Positions 1 through 8,773 of a stretch of 64,000 nt of DNA are shown in pieces. Below the pieces are notes generated by a model. That model was not told the DNA's origin and did not search any database. It saw nothing but the letters and a program-made list of their open reading frames with translations. The translations under genes were made by a program, and so were the position numbers. The stretch comes from JAVBKU01 sp031553875. Its GTDB lineage: Bacteria > Bacteroidota > Bacteroidia > Bacteroidales > Rikenellaceae. Positions within the stretch are counted from its first letter, which is position 1; each line of letters begins with the position of its first letter. Where the stretch lies: contig JAVBKU010000024.1 in NCBI GenBank assembly GCA_031553875.1, forward strand, positions 9,679 through 73,678, in the 5' to 3' direction.

Positions 1-1551
1 CGCATCGACAGCGACCTGTTCCGCACGCGCCTTGCCAAGATGGACGTGTCGCTTATAGCCGTCGACGAGGCGCACTGTATCTCGCAGTGGGGCTACGATT
101 TCCGCCCCTCCTACCTCGGCATCGCCCGTATGAGGGACATACACCCCGACGCCACGGTGCTGGCCCTCACCGCCTCGGCCACTGAGGAGGTGACCAAAGA
201 CATAATGCGCCACCTGCGCTTCGAGCGCGAGAAGGTGCTGCGTATGAGCTTCGCGCGGCCAAATCTCTCTTACGTAGTACGAGGCACCGAGGACAAGAAC
301 GAGCAACTCCTGCGCATCGTAGGCAACGTCGAGGGCTCGGGCATCGTCTACGTGCGCTCGCGGGAGATGACCACGACGCTGGCCGCATTCCTGTCCAAGA
401 ACGGCATATCTGCCGAGGCCTATAACGGGGGTATGAACTACACGGAGCGCTCCTCTAAGCAGGACGCCTGGCGCAAGGGCGAGGCAAGGGTGATGGTCGC
501 CACCAATGCCTTCGGGATGGGTATCGACAAGGCCGACGTGCGCTTTGTGGTACACTACGACATCTGCGACTCGCTAGAGGCCTACTACCAGGAGGCCGGA
601 CGCGCGGGACGCGACGGCTATCCCGCCTACGCCGTGACCCTCGTGTCGCCCGACGGACGCGCCAAGGCCCAGCGCAGGATGGCTCAGGAGTTCCCTCCCA
701 TCGACAAGATCAAGGAGATCTACGAGGCCATATTCAATTACCTCCAGATCGGCATCGGCGACGGCAAGTTCGCCTCCGTACCGTTCAGCATGGGCGAGTT
801 CTGCGCGCGCCACCATATATTCCCGCTTACCGCTCTCTCGGCCATACGCATCCTCCAGGCCAACGGCTACATGCAGCTCACCGACGAGCTCGACAACCCC
901 ACCCGCATAATGTTCATCACGGGCCGCGACGACCTCTACAAGATCCGTATCGACCGCCAGGACCTCGACCACATAATCCGCATCCTTCTGCGCCAGTACA
1001 GCGGCCTGTTCACCCACCTCACCGCTATCGACGAGAAGGAACTGGCTTTCCTCTCGGGTTATACCCGCGAACACATCCACGACCTGTTCAAACGCCTATG
1101 GCAACTGCGGGTGATAAAATACGTGCCCGGGCAATATTGCCGCATGCTGATACTCTCCTCGGAGCGCCTGCCCGGGGCGGACGTGTTCATCTCGCCCGAG
1201 AGCTACAACATTCGTAAAAAGGTGGCGCAGGGGCGCATCGACTCCGTAATAGAGTACATTAACAATACCGACACCTGCCGCAGCGTGGTCATACAGCGCT
1301 ATTTCGGCGAGAACGACGCCACGCCCTGCGGCAAATGCGACATATGCCGCGCCCGCAACTCTTCCCCCGCGGCCGAGGAAGCTATACGTAAGGAGATACG
1401 CGAACTTGTGTCCTCCGGCGGGCGCGACGTCCGCGCCCTGAGGCGCGAGATGAAGCACGACGCCGCGATGGTCAAGGCGGCTATAGGCGAGATGATGTCC
1501 GGGGGTGAAATTTTCGAGGACAGCGAGGGCATTTTACACATAAAAGGGTAA
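1..1551 (+). CDS. recQ: ATP-dependent DNA helicase RecQ (5' end outside window)
   Basis: 3'-5' DNA helicase of the RecQ family, used in recombination and repair of stalled forks. The reading frame is open from base 1, so the N-terminus with Walker A is missing; 516 residues are visible. Helicase motif II is seen as VDEAHCISQW near the start, followed by the second RecA lobe with SGIVYVRSR, VATNAFGMGIDKADVRFVVH and the QEAGRAGRDG motif. A RecQ zinc-binding region follows, with its cysteines in DTCRSVV and CGKCDIC. The C-terminal tail looks like a short winged helix; no clear HRDC domain is visible. The gene ends 10 bases before the exonuclease gene. Identity is secure; only the missing start limits the annotation. 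Confidence 0.95.
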   Translation, partial: RIDSDLFRTRLAKMDVSLIAVDEAHCISQWGYDFRPSYLGIARMRDIHPDATVLALTASATEEVTKDIMRHLRFEREKVLRMSFARPNLSYVVRGTEDKNEQLLRIVGNVEGSGIVYVRSREMTTTLAAFLSKNGISAEAYNGGMNYTERSSKQDAWRKGEARVMVATNAFGMGIDKADVRFVVHYDICDSLEAYYQEAGRAGRDGYPAYAVTLVSPDGRAKAQRRMAQEFPPIDKIKEIYEAIFNYLQIGIGDGKFASVPFSMGEFCARHHIFPLTALSAIRILQANGYMQLTDELDNPTRIMFITGRDDLYKIRIDRQDLDHIIRILLRQYSGLFTHLTAIDEKELAFLSGYTREHIHDLFKRLWQLRVIKYVPGQYCRMLILSSERLPGADVFISPESYNIRKKVAQGRIDSVIEYINNTDTCRSVVIQRYFGENDATPCGKCDICRARNSSPAAEEAIRKEIRELVSSGGRDVRALRREMKHDAAMVKAAIGEMMSGGEIFEDSEGILHIKG

Positions 1552-1556
1552 CTTTG
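1549..1556 (+). promoter_or_regulatory. Candidate -7 box for the exonuclease gene
   Basis: TAACTTTG matches the Bacteroidetes -7 consensus TAnnTTTG and overlaps the recQ stop codon. Only 5 bases separate it from the ATG at 1562, so a transcript from it would be leaderless. No convincing -33 box is visible inside the end of recQ. Confidence 0.45.
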
Positions 1557-1561
1557 CCTCC

Positions 1562-2308
1562 ATGAATCCACGCTTTCCCGAACATATATCCAACGAAGAG
1601 TTGCAGGAGTTGCCCTCGGGCGCCTTCGAGGGAGAGATCGAGGTGATCGATAACGAGGATTCGGCTCTTAAGGCGTGCGAAGTGCTCCGAGCCGCCGGAG
1701 CCATCGGTTTCGATACCGAGACGAGACCCTCGTTCCGCAAGGGAGTGACCAATACCGTGGCCCTGCTGCAGCTCTCCACCTCCACCCGGGCCTTCCTGTT
1801 CAGGATATGCGATATGCCCCTGCCGCAGTGCGTGGCCGAGCTATTCGAGGACACCTCGGTGCTCAAGATCGGGGCCGCCATACGCGACGACATCCGCACA
1901 CTCCAGCACAGTAGGAAGTTTACCTCTGGTGGATTTATCGACCTGCAACATATAGTTAATGAGTACGGTATCGCAGAGCTGAGCGTCCGCAAATTCGGGG
2001 GCATCGTGCTTGGTATACGTATCTCCAAGGCCCAGCGCCTGAGCAACTGGGAGGCCAAGACCCTCACTCCCGCCCAGCAGAGCTACGCCGCCACCGATGC
2101 ATGGGTATGTCTCGAGGTGTACAAAATACTTATGGACAGCCCGAAAAACCCTCTTCCCAAACCCGCTCCGAAGGAGAAACCCGAAGGCGAATCAAAGAAG
2201 GAAGTGATGGACAACCCAGCTCCCAAAGAAAAGAAGAAACCATTCCACAGACGCAGGCGCCGCAGGCATGGGGATCACGGGAAAGATAAAGGCATCCCGA
2301 CAGAATAG
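1562..2308 (+). CDS. DEDDy-type 3'-5' exonuclease
   Basis: Single-domain 3'-5' exonuclease of the RNase D/WRN-like DEDD superfamily, 248 aa. Exo I is FDTET (D51, E53), Exo II lies in IGAAIRDDIRTL (D109 or D110) and Exo III is YAATDAW (Y175, D179), giving the DEDDy set of metal ligands. The last 50 residues are low-complexity and strongly basic, with a run of arginines (HRRRRRRHG), probably a nucleic-acid-binding tail. There is no HRDC domain, so this is not full-length RNase D. It lies directly after recQ and may be co-transcribed or use its own promoter box at 1549. A role in DNA repair or RNA processing is inference; the substrate cannot be read from the sequence. Confidence 0.85.
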   Translation: MNPRFPEHISNEELQELPSGAFEGEIEVIDNEDSALKACEVLRAAGAIGFDTETRPSFRKGVTNTVALLQLSTSTRAFLFRICDMPLPQCVAELFEDTSVLKIGAAIRDDIRTLQHSRKFTSGGFIDLQHIVNEYGIAELSVRKFGGIVLGIRISKAQRLSNWEAKTLTPAQQSYAATDAWVCLEVYKILMDSPKNPLPKPAPKEKPEGESKKEVMDNPAPKEKKKPFHRRRRRRHGDHGKDKGIPTE

Positions 2309-2333
2309 AAAATATTCTCGTATAATTTCAAAT

Positions 2334-2556
2334 CGCCCTATGGGCGACTTCCCTCCCCGCATCTGAAGATTTACGCCCGGAATAGCAGTGCAGTAAATCC
2401 GTTAAAAACTCCCAGCATGTATGACGACGTTAGGCGAAGCCCGCAGGGCGGAGAATAAAAGGAGGAGTTCTGGGATTTAGGATGTACAAGCGTATATTCA
2501 GGAAATCTTCATCGGCGGGGTGTCTTTTGGGTACCTTTTGGACAAGCAAAAGGTAC
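2334..2556 (+). repeat. Interspersed structured repeat A, copy 1 (diverged)
   Basis: This is the most diverged of four copies. It has the same order of parts: a first hairpin (CGCCC, loop TAT, GGGCG at 2334-2346), a left arm with CCCCGC and GAAGATTT, then ATCCGTTAAAAA and CTCCCAG. A GTTAG with a central region follows, then the conserved TAAAAGGAGGAGTTC, and a right arm with GTTCTGGGAT and AAATCTTC. The tail hairpin GTACCTTTTG / CAAAAGGTAC lies at 2531-2556. The arm GAAGATTT pairs with AAATCTTC here, where other copies pair GGATATTCAC with GTGAATATCC. It sits between two convergent genes. Confidence 0.8.
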
Positions 2557-2581
2557 GAAAGTCTTTATCTCTTTATCCCTC

Positions 2582-4072
2582 CTATCGGATATACCTCCTG
2601 ATCACCTTCAACACATCATCGATCATGGCGTTGACATGCGCCGAGAGTTTCAACGCATAGGCCGTAGCTACGAACAGCCCGCCGATAATCAGGCTACGCA
2701 CAAGGGCGTCGACGATAAAGTATCCCATCTGGGGTATCGCCCCCGAAAGCAGCACCAACACCCCGCCCAGCAACAACACCCATATATCACCGCGCCCGAA
2801 GGGGTGTATGCCGAAGAAGCGGTACACTATCCAAAGCCTCATGGAATTGAATATCACGAGTGTTATCATCGTGGCGGCAGCCGCGCCGTTCATGCCCCAC
2901 TTGGGTATAAGCAGGATATTCATCCCGATGGTGAGGGCAATCAAAAGGAATGACAGCAACAGGTCCGTCCTGTAACGTTTCGACGAAGAGAGTATTATCG
3001 AGTTGAGCCCGGTGTACATATCGTATATCCTCGCAAGTCCCAGTATCATAAACACATACCTGCCGCTGGAATAACTCTCGGGCATCATGTAGAATATGTT
3101 GTCGAGGTTGATCCATATCATAATGAAGAAGAACACCCCCACCACCAGGCTCACCTGCGACACGTCGCGGTAGATCCCTGCCATACCCTTCATGTCCTTC
3201 TGCTTCCAAAACCGCGTGACCCACGGGGTGGCCACCTTGGTTATCGAACGGTAGGGGATGAACATCACGCTCACCATATAGACCATGATGGAGAATATCC
3301 CGTTGTCGGCCAGCCCGCTCATACCCGAGAGCATCGTCTGGTCGATGACCGGTATGATATAGAACGAAGCCCCGCCCAGGAATGCCCACCCAGCATAGTT
3401 GGCGGCTATCTTATAGAGTCTGCGGCGCACGGCGACACCGTCGATCGAGGCCACCTTCGATTCGCCTATCACCGCCGTATAGATCATAAGCACGACCGGC
3501 GGCAGAAACTGTATCAGCACATAGAGGCCCAGGAATTGCGCGAAATCTATCAGGCGGAAGGCCACGGCCGAGATTATGAGCGTGGTGGCCAGACGCAGCA
3601 CCACCTCGTATACGAACGACGACAGCACCGTCTTATACAGCGCCTGGAGCCAGTTATTATAGTAGTTGTAAATGACCAGCGCCAACCCCATAGGGATCAA
3701 GAGCATATAATTCTCGGCCAGCAGAGGCGCCTTACGGCTGAAATAATCCACCACTTCGCCCCGAAACAGCAGAAACAGTAACGTTACTACGAGGAAACCG
3801 GTCATGGTAACCAGCGCGGTCCAGAAAAAGAAACCGTTGTGCCGTTTGTCGGCAGTACGGAAGAACGGGAAAAACCTCATCACCGCCGTAGGCACGCCCA
3901 GAGCCGAAAACTGGGCATACATCACCGACAGCGACAGCAGTATACTGGTCAACCCCACCTGCTCCTCGGAGAGAAAGTTGGGGAACAGCACGATCTTATT
4001 GAGGTAGCCGATAGCCACCCCCACATACGAGAGTATGGTAATGATCACGCTGTTATATCTGACCTGACCCAT
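2582..4072 (-). CDS. Polysaccharide/oligosaccharide flippase (Wzx-like, MOP superfamily)
   Basis: Integral membrane protein of 496 aa with about 12-14 hydrophobic segments. The N-terminal pattern (GYLNKIVLFPNFLSEEQVGLTSILLSLSVMYAQF, quoted only to show the helix-charge pattern in parts: LFPNFLSEEQVGL) is typical of lipopolysaccharide/O-antigen exporters. These move lipid-linked sugars across the inner membrane. The gene heads the left end of a minus-strand group that includes a HAD sugar phosphatase, a cytidylyltransferase, a DUF115 protein and the Kdo transferase, so export of a surface glycan is the likely role. The substrate is unknown. Its start is 71 bases from the stop of the upstream HAD gene, in a spacer with no obvious promoter box. 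Confidence 0.85.
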   Translation of the reverse strand: MGQVRYNSVIITILSYVGVAIGYLNKIVLFPNFLSEEQVGLTSILLSLSVMYAQFSALGVPTAVMRFFPFFRTADKRHNGFFFWTALVTMTGFLVVTLLFLLFRGEVVDYFSRKAPLLAENYMLLIPMGLALVIYNYYNNWLQALYKTVLSSFVYEVVLRLATTLIISAVAFRLIDFAQFLGLYVLIQFLPPVVLMIYTAVIGESKVASIDGVAVRRRLYKIAANYAGWAFLGGASFYIIPVIDQTMLSGMSGLADNGIFSIMVYMVSVMFIPYRSITKVATPWVTRFWKQKDMKGMAGIYRDVSQVSLVVGVFFFIMIWINLDNIFYMMPESYSSGRYVFMILGLARIYDMYTGLNSIILSSSKRYRTDLLLSFLLIALTIGMNILLIPKWGMNGAAAATMITLVIFNSMRLWIVYRFFGIHPFGRGDIWVLLLGGVLVLLSGAIPQMGYFIVDALVRSLIIGGLFVATAYALKLSAHVNAMIDDVLKVIRRYIR

Positions 4073-4143
4073 AGGCTAAAAGAATCCCCTCCCGCCTTGC
4101 GCAGCGGCTTGATACGGCCACAAAAGGCGGAAGAACGTGCGGA

Positions 4144-4653
4144 TTAGTATTTGTTTGCCAACTCTACGGCGCGTTCCTTACCTATGACGTACTCCACGAA
4201 GTCGCGGAACGCGCCCGCCCCTCCAGGGAGGGTGGTAACGTAGTCGACCTCTGAGAGTATGTAATCCCTCGCCGTGAGCGGCGCGCCCGATATCCCTACC
4301 TCACGCAGCAGCTTGAGGTCGTTGATGTCGTCGCCGATGTAAGCCACTTCAGAGAGCGATATGCCCATCCTCTTGCACAGCTTGCGGGCCACGGAGAGTT
4401 TGTCCTTTGCTCCCTGCTCCACTATCTCTATGTTGAGCTTGGCGGCCCTGCGGGCCACTATCTGCGTATTCTCGCCGGTAATTATCCCTACCGGTATGCC
4501 TAACTGGCGGCAGAGGTAAACGCCTACGCCGTCGGAGGTGGAGAATTTCTTCCACTCGTTGCCGCTCTGGTCGTAGTACATGCCGCCGTCGGTCCACACG
4601 CCGTCGATGTCGGTAAGCACAAGTTTGGGTAACTTATTTTCTTTCATAATCAT
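4144..4653 (-). CDS. KdsC-like HAD phosphatase for a nonulosonate-type sugar phosphate
   Basis: Short HAD phosphatase, 169 aa, of the KdsC family (subclass C0, no cap). The catalytic motif is LTDIDGVWTDGG (D15, D17); motif II is GIITGEN and motif IV is YIGDDINDL. Known members remove phosphate from Kdo-8-phosphate or sialic acid-9-phosphate, or occur near CMP-sugar synthetases. Here the next gene upstream is an SpsF-like cytidylyltransferase, so an acidic sugar made as a phosphate and then activated with CMP is likely. Kdo itself is possible, since the Kdo transferase lies in the same cluster. Start is either the ATG at 4653 or the one two codons later at 4647. Confidence 0.8.
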   Translation of the reverse strand: MIMKENKLPKLVLTDIDGVWTDGGMYYDQSGNEWKKFSTSDGVGVYLCRQLGIPVGIITGENTQIVARRAAKLNIEIVEQGAKDKLSVARKLCKRMGISLSEVAYIGDDINDLKLLREVGISGAPLTARDYILSEVDYVTTLPGGAGAFRDFVEYVIGKERAVELANKY

Positions 4654-4691
4654 ATATTTTGGGGCCGGGCATGCATTGCAGCCGGTTTATT

Positions 4692-5453
4692 TTACTTTCC
4701 GTTACGCTCTATTTCCCGCTCCATAGGCCCGTATAACGATGGATGGGCATCGAGATAGGCCACCACCTGGGATATATCCATCCCGCCGCCCGAGGTGGCG
4801 AGGGCGGCGTATATGGCCGAGAGATTGTCAAGATCGGCCTGTGTGTCGATGGTCATCCTGATGCGCCTGTTGTTTTCTATCGAGGCGGGGATCGGAATGC
4901 GTTCTATGATGAAACTCTCCGGGTGGGCGTATATGTAGTTTGTCACGTGTTCGTGGTAAAGCTTCTCGGAGGTCATCGACGCCACCTTCTCGAGCGCTGA
5001 CAACTTCACCCCCTCGGCCCAGAAACCGTAGTGGGTTTTGATCGTGGGCAGGCCGTCGGCCGTGAAGAAGGCCACGTAATCGGCGTCGCTCTCCCCCAAC
5101 CTCTTTACAAGATGGTCGAGCGAGGCCATGTCCAGGAACGGATTATCGGCGCACACCCTCACTATCTTGTCCAATTTCCATATCCTCCCGGCGGATATGA
5201 AGCGCCCCAGCACATCCTCTTCGCTACCGCGGAACGTGTCGAGCCCGAGGCCCTGCGCGAGATTCACAATAGCGTCGTCGGAGGGCGCCACGGTCGTAGC
5301 TACCACCACCTTCACCTCGGGGGCGACACTCCTCACGATCCTCTCCAGTAACACCTCCAACAGCGGCTTGCCCTTAAAAAACGGGGCCAGCATCTTGCCC
5401 GGAAGCCTCGACGATCCTGTCCTTGCCTGTATTATTATTCCTGTTCCGCCCAT
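4692..5453 (-). CDS. SpsF-like cytidylyltransferase family protein
   Basis: Nucleotidyltransferase of the CMP-sugar synthetase fold, 253 aa. The N-terminal loop IIQARTGSSRLPGKML (about residues 7-22) is the SpsF form of the nucleotide-binding motif, unlike true KdsB, which begins with an IPAR motif. Further marks are EDVLGRF and CADNPFLD. SpsF-type proteins occur in spore coat, capsule and nonulosonate clusters; activity has rarely been tested. The gene starts 7 bases after the stop of the DUF115 gene and is followed by the HAD gene, so the three probably form one operon that makes and transfers an acidic sugar. Confidence 0.75.
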   Translation of the reverse strand: MGGTGIIIQARTGSSRLPGKMLAPFFKGKPLLEVLLERIVRSVAPEVKVVVATTVAPSDDAIVNLAQGLGLDTFRGSEEDVLGRFISAGRIWKLDKIVRVCADNPFLDMASLDHLVKRLGESDADYVAFFTADGLPTIKTHYGFWAEGVKLSALEKVASMTSEKLYHEHVTNYIYAHPESFIIERIPIPASIENNRRIRMTIDTQADLDNLSAIYAALATSGGGMDISQVVAYLDAHPSLYGPMEREIERNGK

Positions 5454-5460
5454 ATTTTAT

Positions 5461-6327
5461 CTATAACTTACGCCGTTCGAAGGCGTCGATATACGACCCC
5501 GGAGTGAGGTTCACGATCCTCGCACCACACCGCACCGCATATTCGTCTATATCGAAATAGGCCCTGAACGAGAGCATGAATTTATGCAGTATCTCGTCGA
5601 GGCGCCTCTGTCCCACGCCCTTTTTATTCATCGGCAGGGGCTGTGCCGTCTTTTCGTCGTAGAAATGCTTCTGGGTCAGGAGCACTTCGTTGTTCTCGGT
5701 CACCCACAGGTCCTTGAGCCAGCTGTGGTCGACGCCCATAAGGAATATCTCCTTGTATCCGGCGGCGATGGTCACCATCAGCGACGGCACCAGCACATTG
5801 TGCGGGCGCGGCATACCGCAATTCCACCTGTACAACAACCTGTTGAGCCACCCGAAGCCCTCCACCGGAGTGGTATTGTAGAAACCCACCTTTATATGGC
5901 CGGTCGACTCCATCCATCTGCGCCACTGCTTATTTATCTTCACGAACGAGGGCACACATAGGGTCATGGGCCATGAGGTCTTCTCTACGATATTGGTGAA
6001 CACCTCGTGGGCCGTGTCCTTGCACGACTGCATCACGTCCCTGCCCCACAGCTCGGGAGCGTTTATGACATATATCGAAGGCTTGATCTCGGTGTAAAAA
6101 GAGGTGTTGGCGAAGAGGTTCACGGCCAGCAGGTCTTTCCCCCGCAGGAAATCGCCGTGCGCACCCACCGATTCGTTCAGCGAGGGACCGTTGGCGAGTA
6201 TCACGCAGCTGTCGCCCCCGCGCGAGATGAGGCGCTGGAAAGTCGCCCTGCGCGACATGACGGCCACCTTCAACAGCGTAAGCGTCGAAAGCAACAGCCT
6301 TTCCAGGAAATTATATATAGCTACCAT
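5461..6327 (-). CDS. DUF115/MptE-like protein, candidate acidic-sugar transferase
   Basis: Cytosolic or membrane-associated protein of 288 aa. It has the Rossmann-type motif VILANGPSLN near residue 43 and a second signature FLMGVDHSW, as in DUF115 proteins (6-hydroxymethylpterin diphosphokinase-like) and the motility accessory factors that transfer pseudaminic or legionaminic acid. Given the neighbouring cytidylyltransferase and HAD phosphatase, a glycosyltransferase role is more likely than a folate role, but this is inference. The ATG at 6327 (MVAIYN...) is preferred. An in-frame ATG at 6390 would add 21 residues that are encoded by the left end of repeat B and have no protein character. 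Confidence 0.65.
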   Translation of the reverse strand: MVAIYNFLERLLLSTLTLLKVAVMSRRATFQRLISRGGDSCVILANGPSLNESVGAHGDFLRGKDLLAVNLFANTSFYTEIKPSIYVINAPELWGRDVMQSCKDTAHEVFTNIVEKTSWPMTLCVPSFVKINKQWRRWMESTGHIKVGFYNTTPVEGFGWLNRLLYRWNCGMPRPHNVLVPSLMVTIAAGYKEIFLMGVDHSWLKDLWVTENNEVLLTQKHFYDEKTAQPLPMNKKGVGQRRLDEILHKFMLSFRAYFDIDEYAVRCGARIVNLTPGSYIDAFERRKL

Positions 6328-6337
6328 ATATTTTAGA

Positions 6338-6367
6338 CTAATATACGATTTATTTGCCTTTGGCAAA
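6338..6367 (-). promoter_or_regulatory. Candidate promoter for the DUF115 gene at the end of repeat B
   Basis: On the minus strand TTTG, 18 bases, then TATATTAG, close to the TTTG-N19-TAnnTTTG consensus. The -7-like part lies in a 15-base segment (6336-6350) found again at 43390-43404, next to repeat B copy 3 and upstream of exbD. The promoter may be carried by the repeat. Confidence 0.4.
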
Positions 6368-6608
6368 CCTACTTTTAGCTTCGCTTTCATTTCTCGCGAC
6401 TCGGCAGATGACGCAATCGGCCACAGCCCTCGCTGCTCGAAAAGTTGTCATTTCCCCCAAAGTAAGCAAAAGGTTTAGCCGCGTCTTCTACCGGGGTCTC
6501 TTACGGGAGCTTCCCTCGTTACACGATAACTGAGGGTGATCTCCCTCACGAGACCTAGTCCCGCCAGAAGCCCGAAGCAGCGAATTATTTTGCTGTTCTT
6601 AATGTTGC
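6368..6608 (+). repeat. Interspersed structured repeat B, copy 1
   Basis: The core at 6478-6581 opens with GCCGCGTCTTCT and closes with CCAGAAGC and GCAGC. Inside, GGTCTC pairs with GAGACC, GGGAG with CTCCC, CCTC with GAGG, and GTTA with TAAC around loop CACGA. Beyond the core, ATTATTTTGCTGTTCTT at the right is shared with copy 3 (43573 onward). At the left, CCTACTTTT (6368) is followed by sequence that no longer forms the lead hairpin seen in copies 2 and 3. The repeat fills the spacer between two tandem minus-strand genes. Confidence 0.8.
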
Positions 6609-6622
6609 AAGTACCGCCTACC

Positions 6623-7897
6623 CTAATCCCCCTGATTCGCCACGATAATATCGAGTATGCGTCCGGTCGCGCCCCTGTTCTCCTCGGTGTAGGTCTTGCA
6701 AGCCTGCGAACTGCGCTCCAGGGCCGCGGGGTCGGAGGTCATCCTGCCGAACCACTCTTTCAACGACTCGTAGCTGTCGATACTCACCGCACCTCCCCTC
6801 TCCACCAGGGCCCTCGCCTCGGCAAACTTACGGTAATTCGGGCCGAAAGCTATCGGCAAGCCGAAGGTCGTGGCCTCCAGCGTGTTGTGTATCCCCACCC
6901 CGAAGCCGCCGCCGATATAGGCCAGCTTGCCGTAGCGGTATACGGCCGAGAGTATCCCGATGGTGTCAATTATCATCACCTGCGGCGTGGCAAGGTCGGT
7001 CTGCTCCGTCACCTCGGTATAGCACACCGCCCCGTGTTCGCACCCGGCCACGAAGCGTTCTATCCTCGCGCGGTCGATCTCATGGGGGGCGATAATGAAT
7101 TTCATCCCCTTATTCTCATTCAGCAGCCTCAACAGCAATTCCTCATCGGGCGGCCATGTACTGCCGGCGATAAATGCCCTCTCGCCTCCTGTAAACCGCT
7201 CCACGGCCTCTATGCAGCGGCCCTGCGCGGCTATGTCCCACACACGGTCGAAGCGCGTGTCGCCCGCGATGGTCACGTTGTCGATGCCGATTGTGTGGAG
7301 CAGCTCTTTCGATTCGGTGTTCTGCACGAATATATGCTCGAAGCTCCTCAACGCGGCCCTGAACAGACCGCCCCACGGCTTGAAAAAACGTTGCCCTGGG
7401 CGGAATATGGCCGAGATTATAAAAGTGCGGGTGCCGTGTTTCTTGAGCGCGAGCAGGTAGTTGACCCAGAACTCGTACTTGACGAATATCGCTATGCGGG
7501 GGTTGACTATCTTGATAAATCGCCTCACATTTCGCGGCGTATCGGCGGGGAGGTAGAACACGTAGTCGGCCCCCTTGTAATCCTTGCGTATCTCGTAGCC
7601 CGAGGGCGAAAAGAACGTCACCAGTATCTTAGCCCCCGGATACTTATTCTTGAGCTCCTCGATGATGGGCCTGCCCTGCTCGAACTCGCCGAGCGAGGCG
7701 GAATGGAGCCAGATATTATAGTCCTGCGGATTAATTCTCTCCGCCATGCGGGTGAGAATACCCTTGCGCCCCCTTCTCCACTCGCGGGCCTTGGGGTCCC
7801 ACAGCGCCGCCAGGGCGATCGCTCCGCCCAGGATACGGATACCGAGAGAATAAAACTGCCTTACAATACCTAATGAAAAACTCCTCTCTCCGGCCAT
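6623..7897 (-). CDS. waaA: 3-deoxy-D-manno-octulosonic acid (Kdo) transferase
   Basis: Glycosyltransferase family 30 enzyme, 424 aa, that adds Kdo from CMP-Kdo to lipid IVA at the cytoplasmic face of the inner membrane. An N-terminal hydrophobic segment (residues 17-33) anchors it. The signature LHSASLGEFEQGRP holds the catalytic glutamate (E71). Later conserved stretches are VTFFSPSGYE, VKYEFWVNYLL, IFRPGQRFF and the donor-site GGGFGVGIHNTLE. Length is normal for the family. It sits in the glycan cluster, but the spacer to the DUF115 gene is filled by repeat B, so separate transcription is likely. Confidence 0.93.
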   Translation of the reverse strand: MAGERSFSLGIVRQFYSLGIRILGGAIALAALWDPKAREWRRGRKGILTRMAERINPQDYNIWLHSASLGEFEQGRPIIEELKNKYPGAKILVTFFSPSGYEIRKDYKGADYVFYLPADTPRNVRRFIKIVNPRIAIFVKYEFWVNYLLALKKHGTRTFIISAIFRPGQRFFKPWGGLFRAALRSFEHIFVQNTESKELLHTIGIDNVTIAGDTRFDRVWDIAAQGRCIEAVERFTGGERAFIAGSTWPPDEELLLRLLNENKGMKFIIAPHEIDRARIERFVAGCEHGAVCYTEVTEQTDLATPQVMIIDTIGILSAVYRYGKLAYIGGGFGVGIHNTLEATTFGLPIAFGPNYRKFAEARALVERGGAVSIDSYESLKEWFGRMTSDPAALERSSQACKTYTEENRGATGRILDIIVANQGD

Positions 7898-7935
7898 CGC
7901 GACGCCTGCTGTAAAATTATTATGTAATAGCTATA

Positions 7936-8601
7936 CTATTTCACGCTGTCTTCCAGCGCCTTACGCTTCAGAACGGTGATAGTGCCGTCCTCCGAGCTGA
8001 TCATCTTGTGCTTCTTGAGATCGTCCAACACCGTTATGACCGCGCTGCGCGTAGCGTCGAAATACTCCGATATCTGCTGTATGTCGGGCATAGGAAGCGA
8101 CGGGCTCTCCTCCGAAGTGTTGTGGAGCAGGTATGACACCACCTTCTCCTTGAGGGATCGGAACGACAGGAAATATATCCTCTTCGACCACACGTCGGCC
8201 CGGTTGGAGATGATGTCTATAAAGTTGGAAAGTATCAGCGTGTTCTCCTGCATCAGCTCAAATATGTAGCCCCTGTGCAGGGTGAGGATACTTACGTCGC
8301 CCTGTGCTATGACGTCGATGGGAAGCTTGTTGTAACCCCCGAAAAGGAACGCCGGGGCTATCAATTGGGGCGCCTCGATGGTGTCGACGTTGATGGTCTT
8401 ACCCGAGGAGTAGGTCATCACCCCCTTGGCCTTGCCCTTGATAATTATCATAAGGCCGGAATAGGCCGTATCGCACCGGGCGATGTACTCGCCGTCCTTG
8501 AAGTCGGACACGGTAAAGTCGCCGCGCTTGCCGATTATCTCCTCTATCTGTTTAGCTGTTAGGCCCCGGAACAGGGGGCACTGGGTCAATATCTCGTACA
8601 T
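7936..8601 (-). CDS. Crp/Fnr-family transcriptional regulator
   Basis: 221 aa with an N-terminal cyclic-nucleotide-binding-like beta-roll (about residues 10-115) and a C-terminal Crp-type winged helix. The helix-turn-helix lies in PDIQQISEYFDATRSAVITVLDDLKK (quoted in part: ISEYFDATRSAVITVL). No Fnr-type cysteine cluster for iron-sulfur binding is seen. The ligand and targets are unknown. It lies 38 bases upstream of waaA on the same strand and may be co-transcribed with it. Confidence 0.88.
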   Translation of the reverse strand: MYEILTQCPLFRGLTAKQIEEIIGKRGDFTVSDFKDGEYIARCDTAYSGLMIIIKGKAKGVMTYSSGKTINVDTIEAPQLIAPAFLFGGYNKLPIDVIAQGDVSILTLHRGYIFELMQENTLILSNFIDIISNRADVWSKRIYFLSFRSLKEKVVSYLLHNTSEESPSLPMPDIQQISEYFDATRSAVITVLDDLKKHKMISSEDGTITVLKRKALEDSVK

Positions 8602-8773
8602 GGCTCAAATATTTTTCCGTCAGCGCCGCAAAAAAGATACCTTTCACCGCGCCCCGTACCACAAATTTACTCTTTTTTACTTTTCTTCCTATATTTTGAG
8701 AGTGATTACTACAACTCCCTCTCTTTAAGAATCGAAACGTCGCGCACAACCTTATTTCTGGAGCCACGTATCG

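Noticed and set aside
5461..6390. 6-hydroxymethylpterin diphosphokinase assignment from the MptE-like name
   Set aside because: Context is sugar activation and lipid-A transfer; DUF115 is broad, and no folate gene is near.
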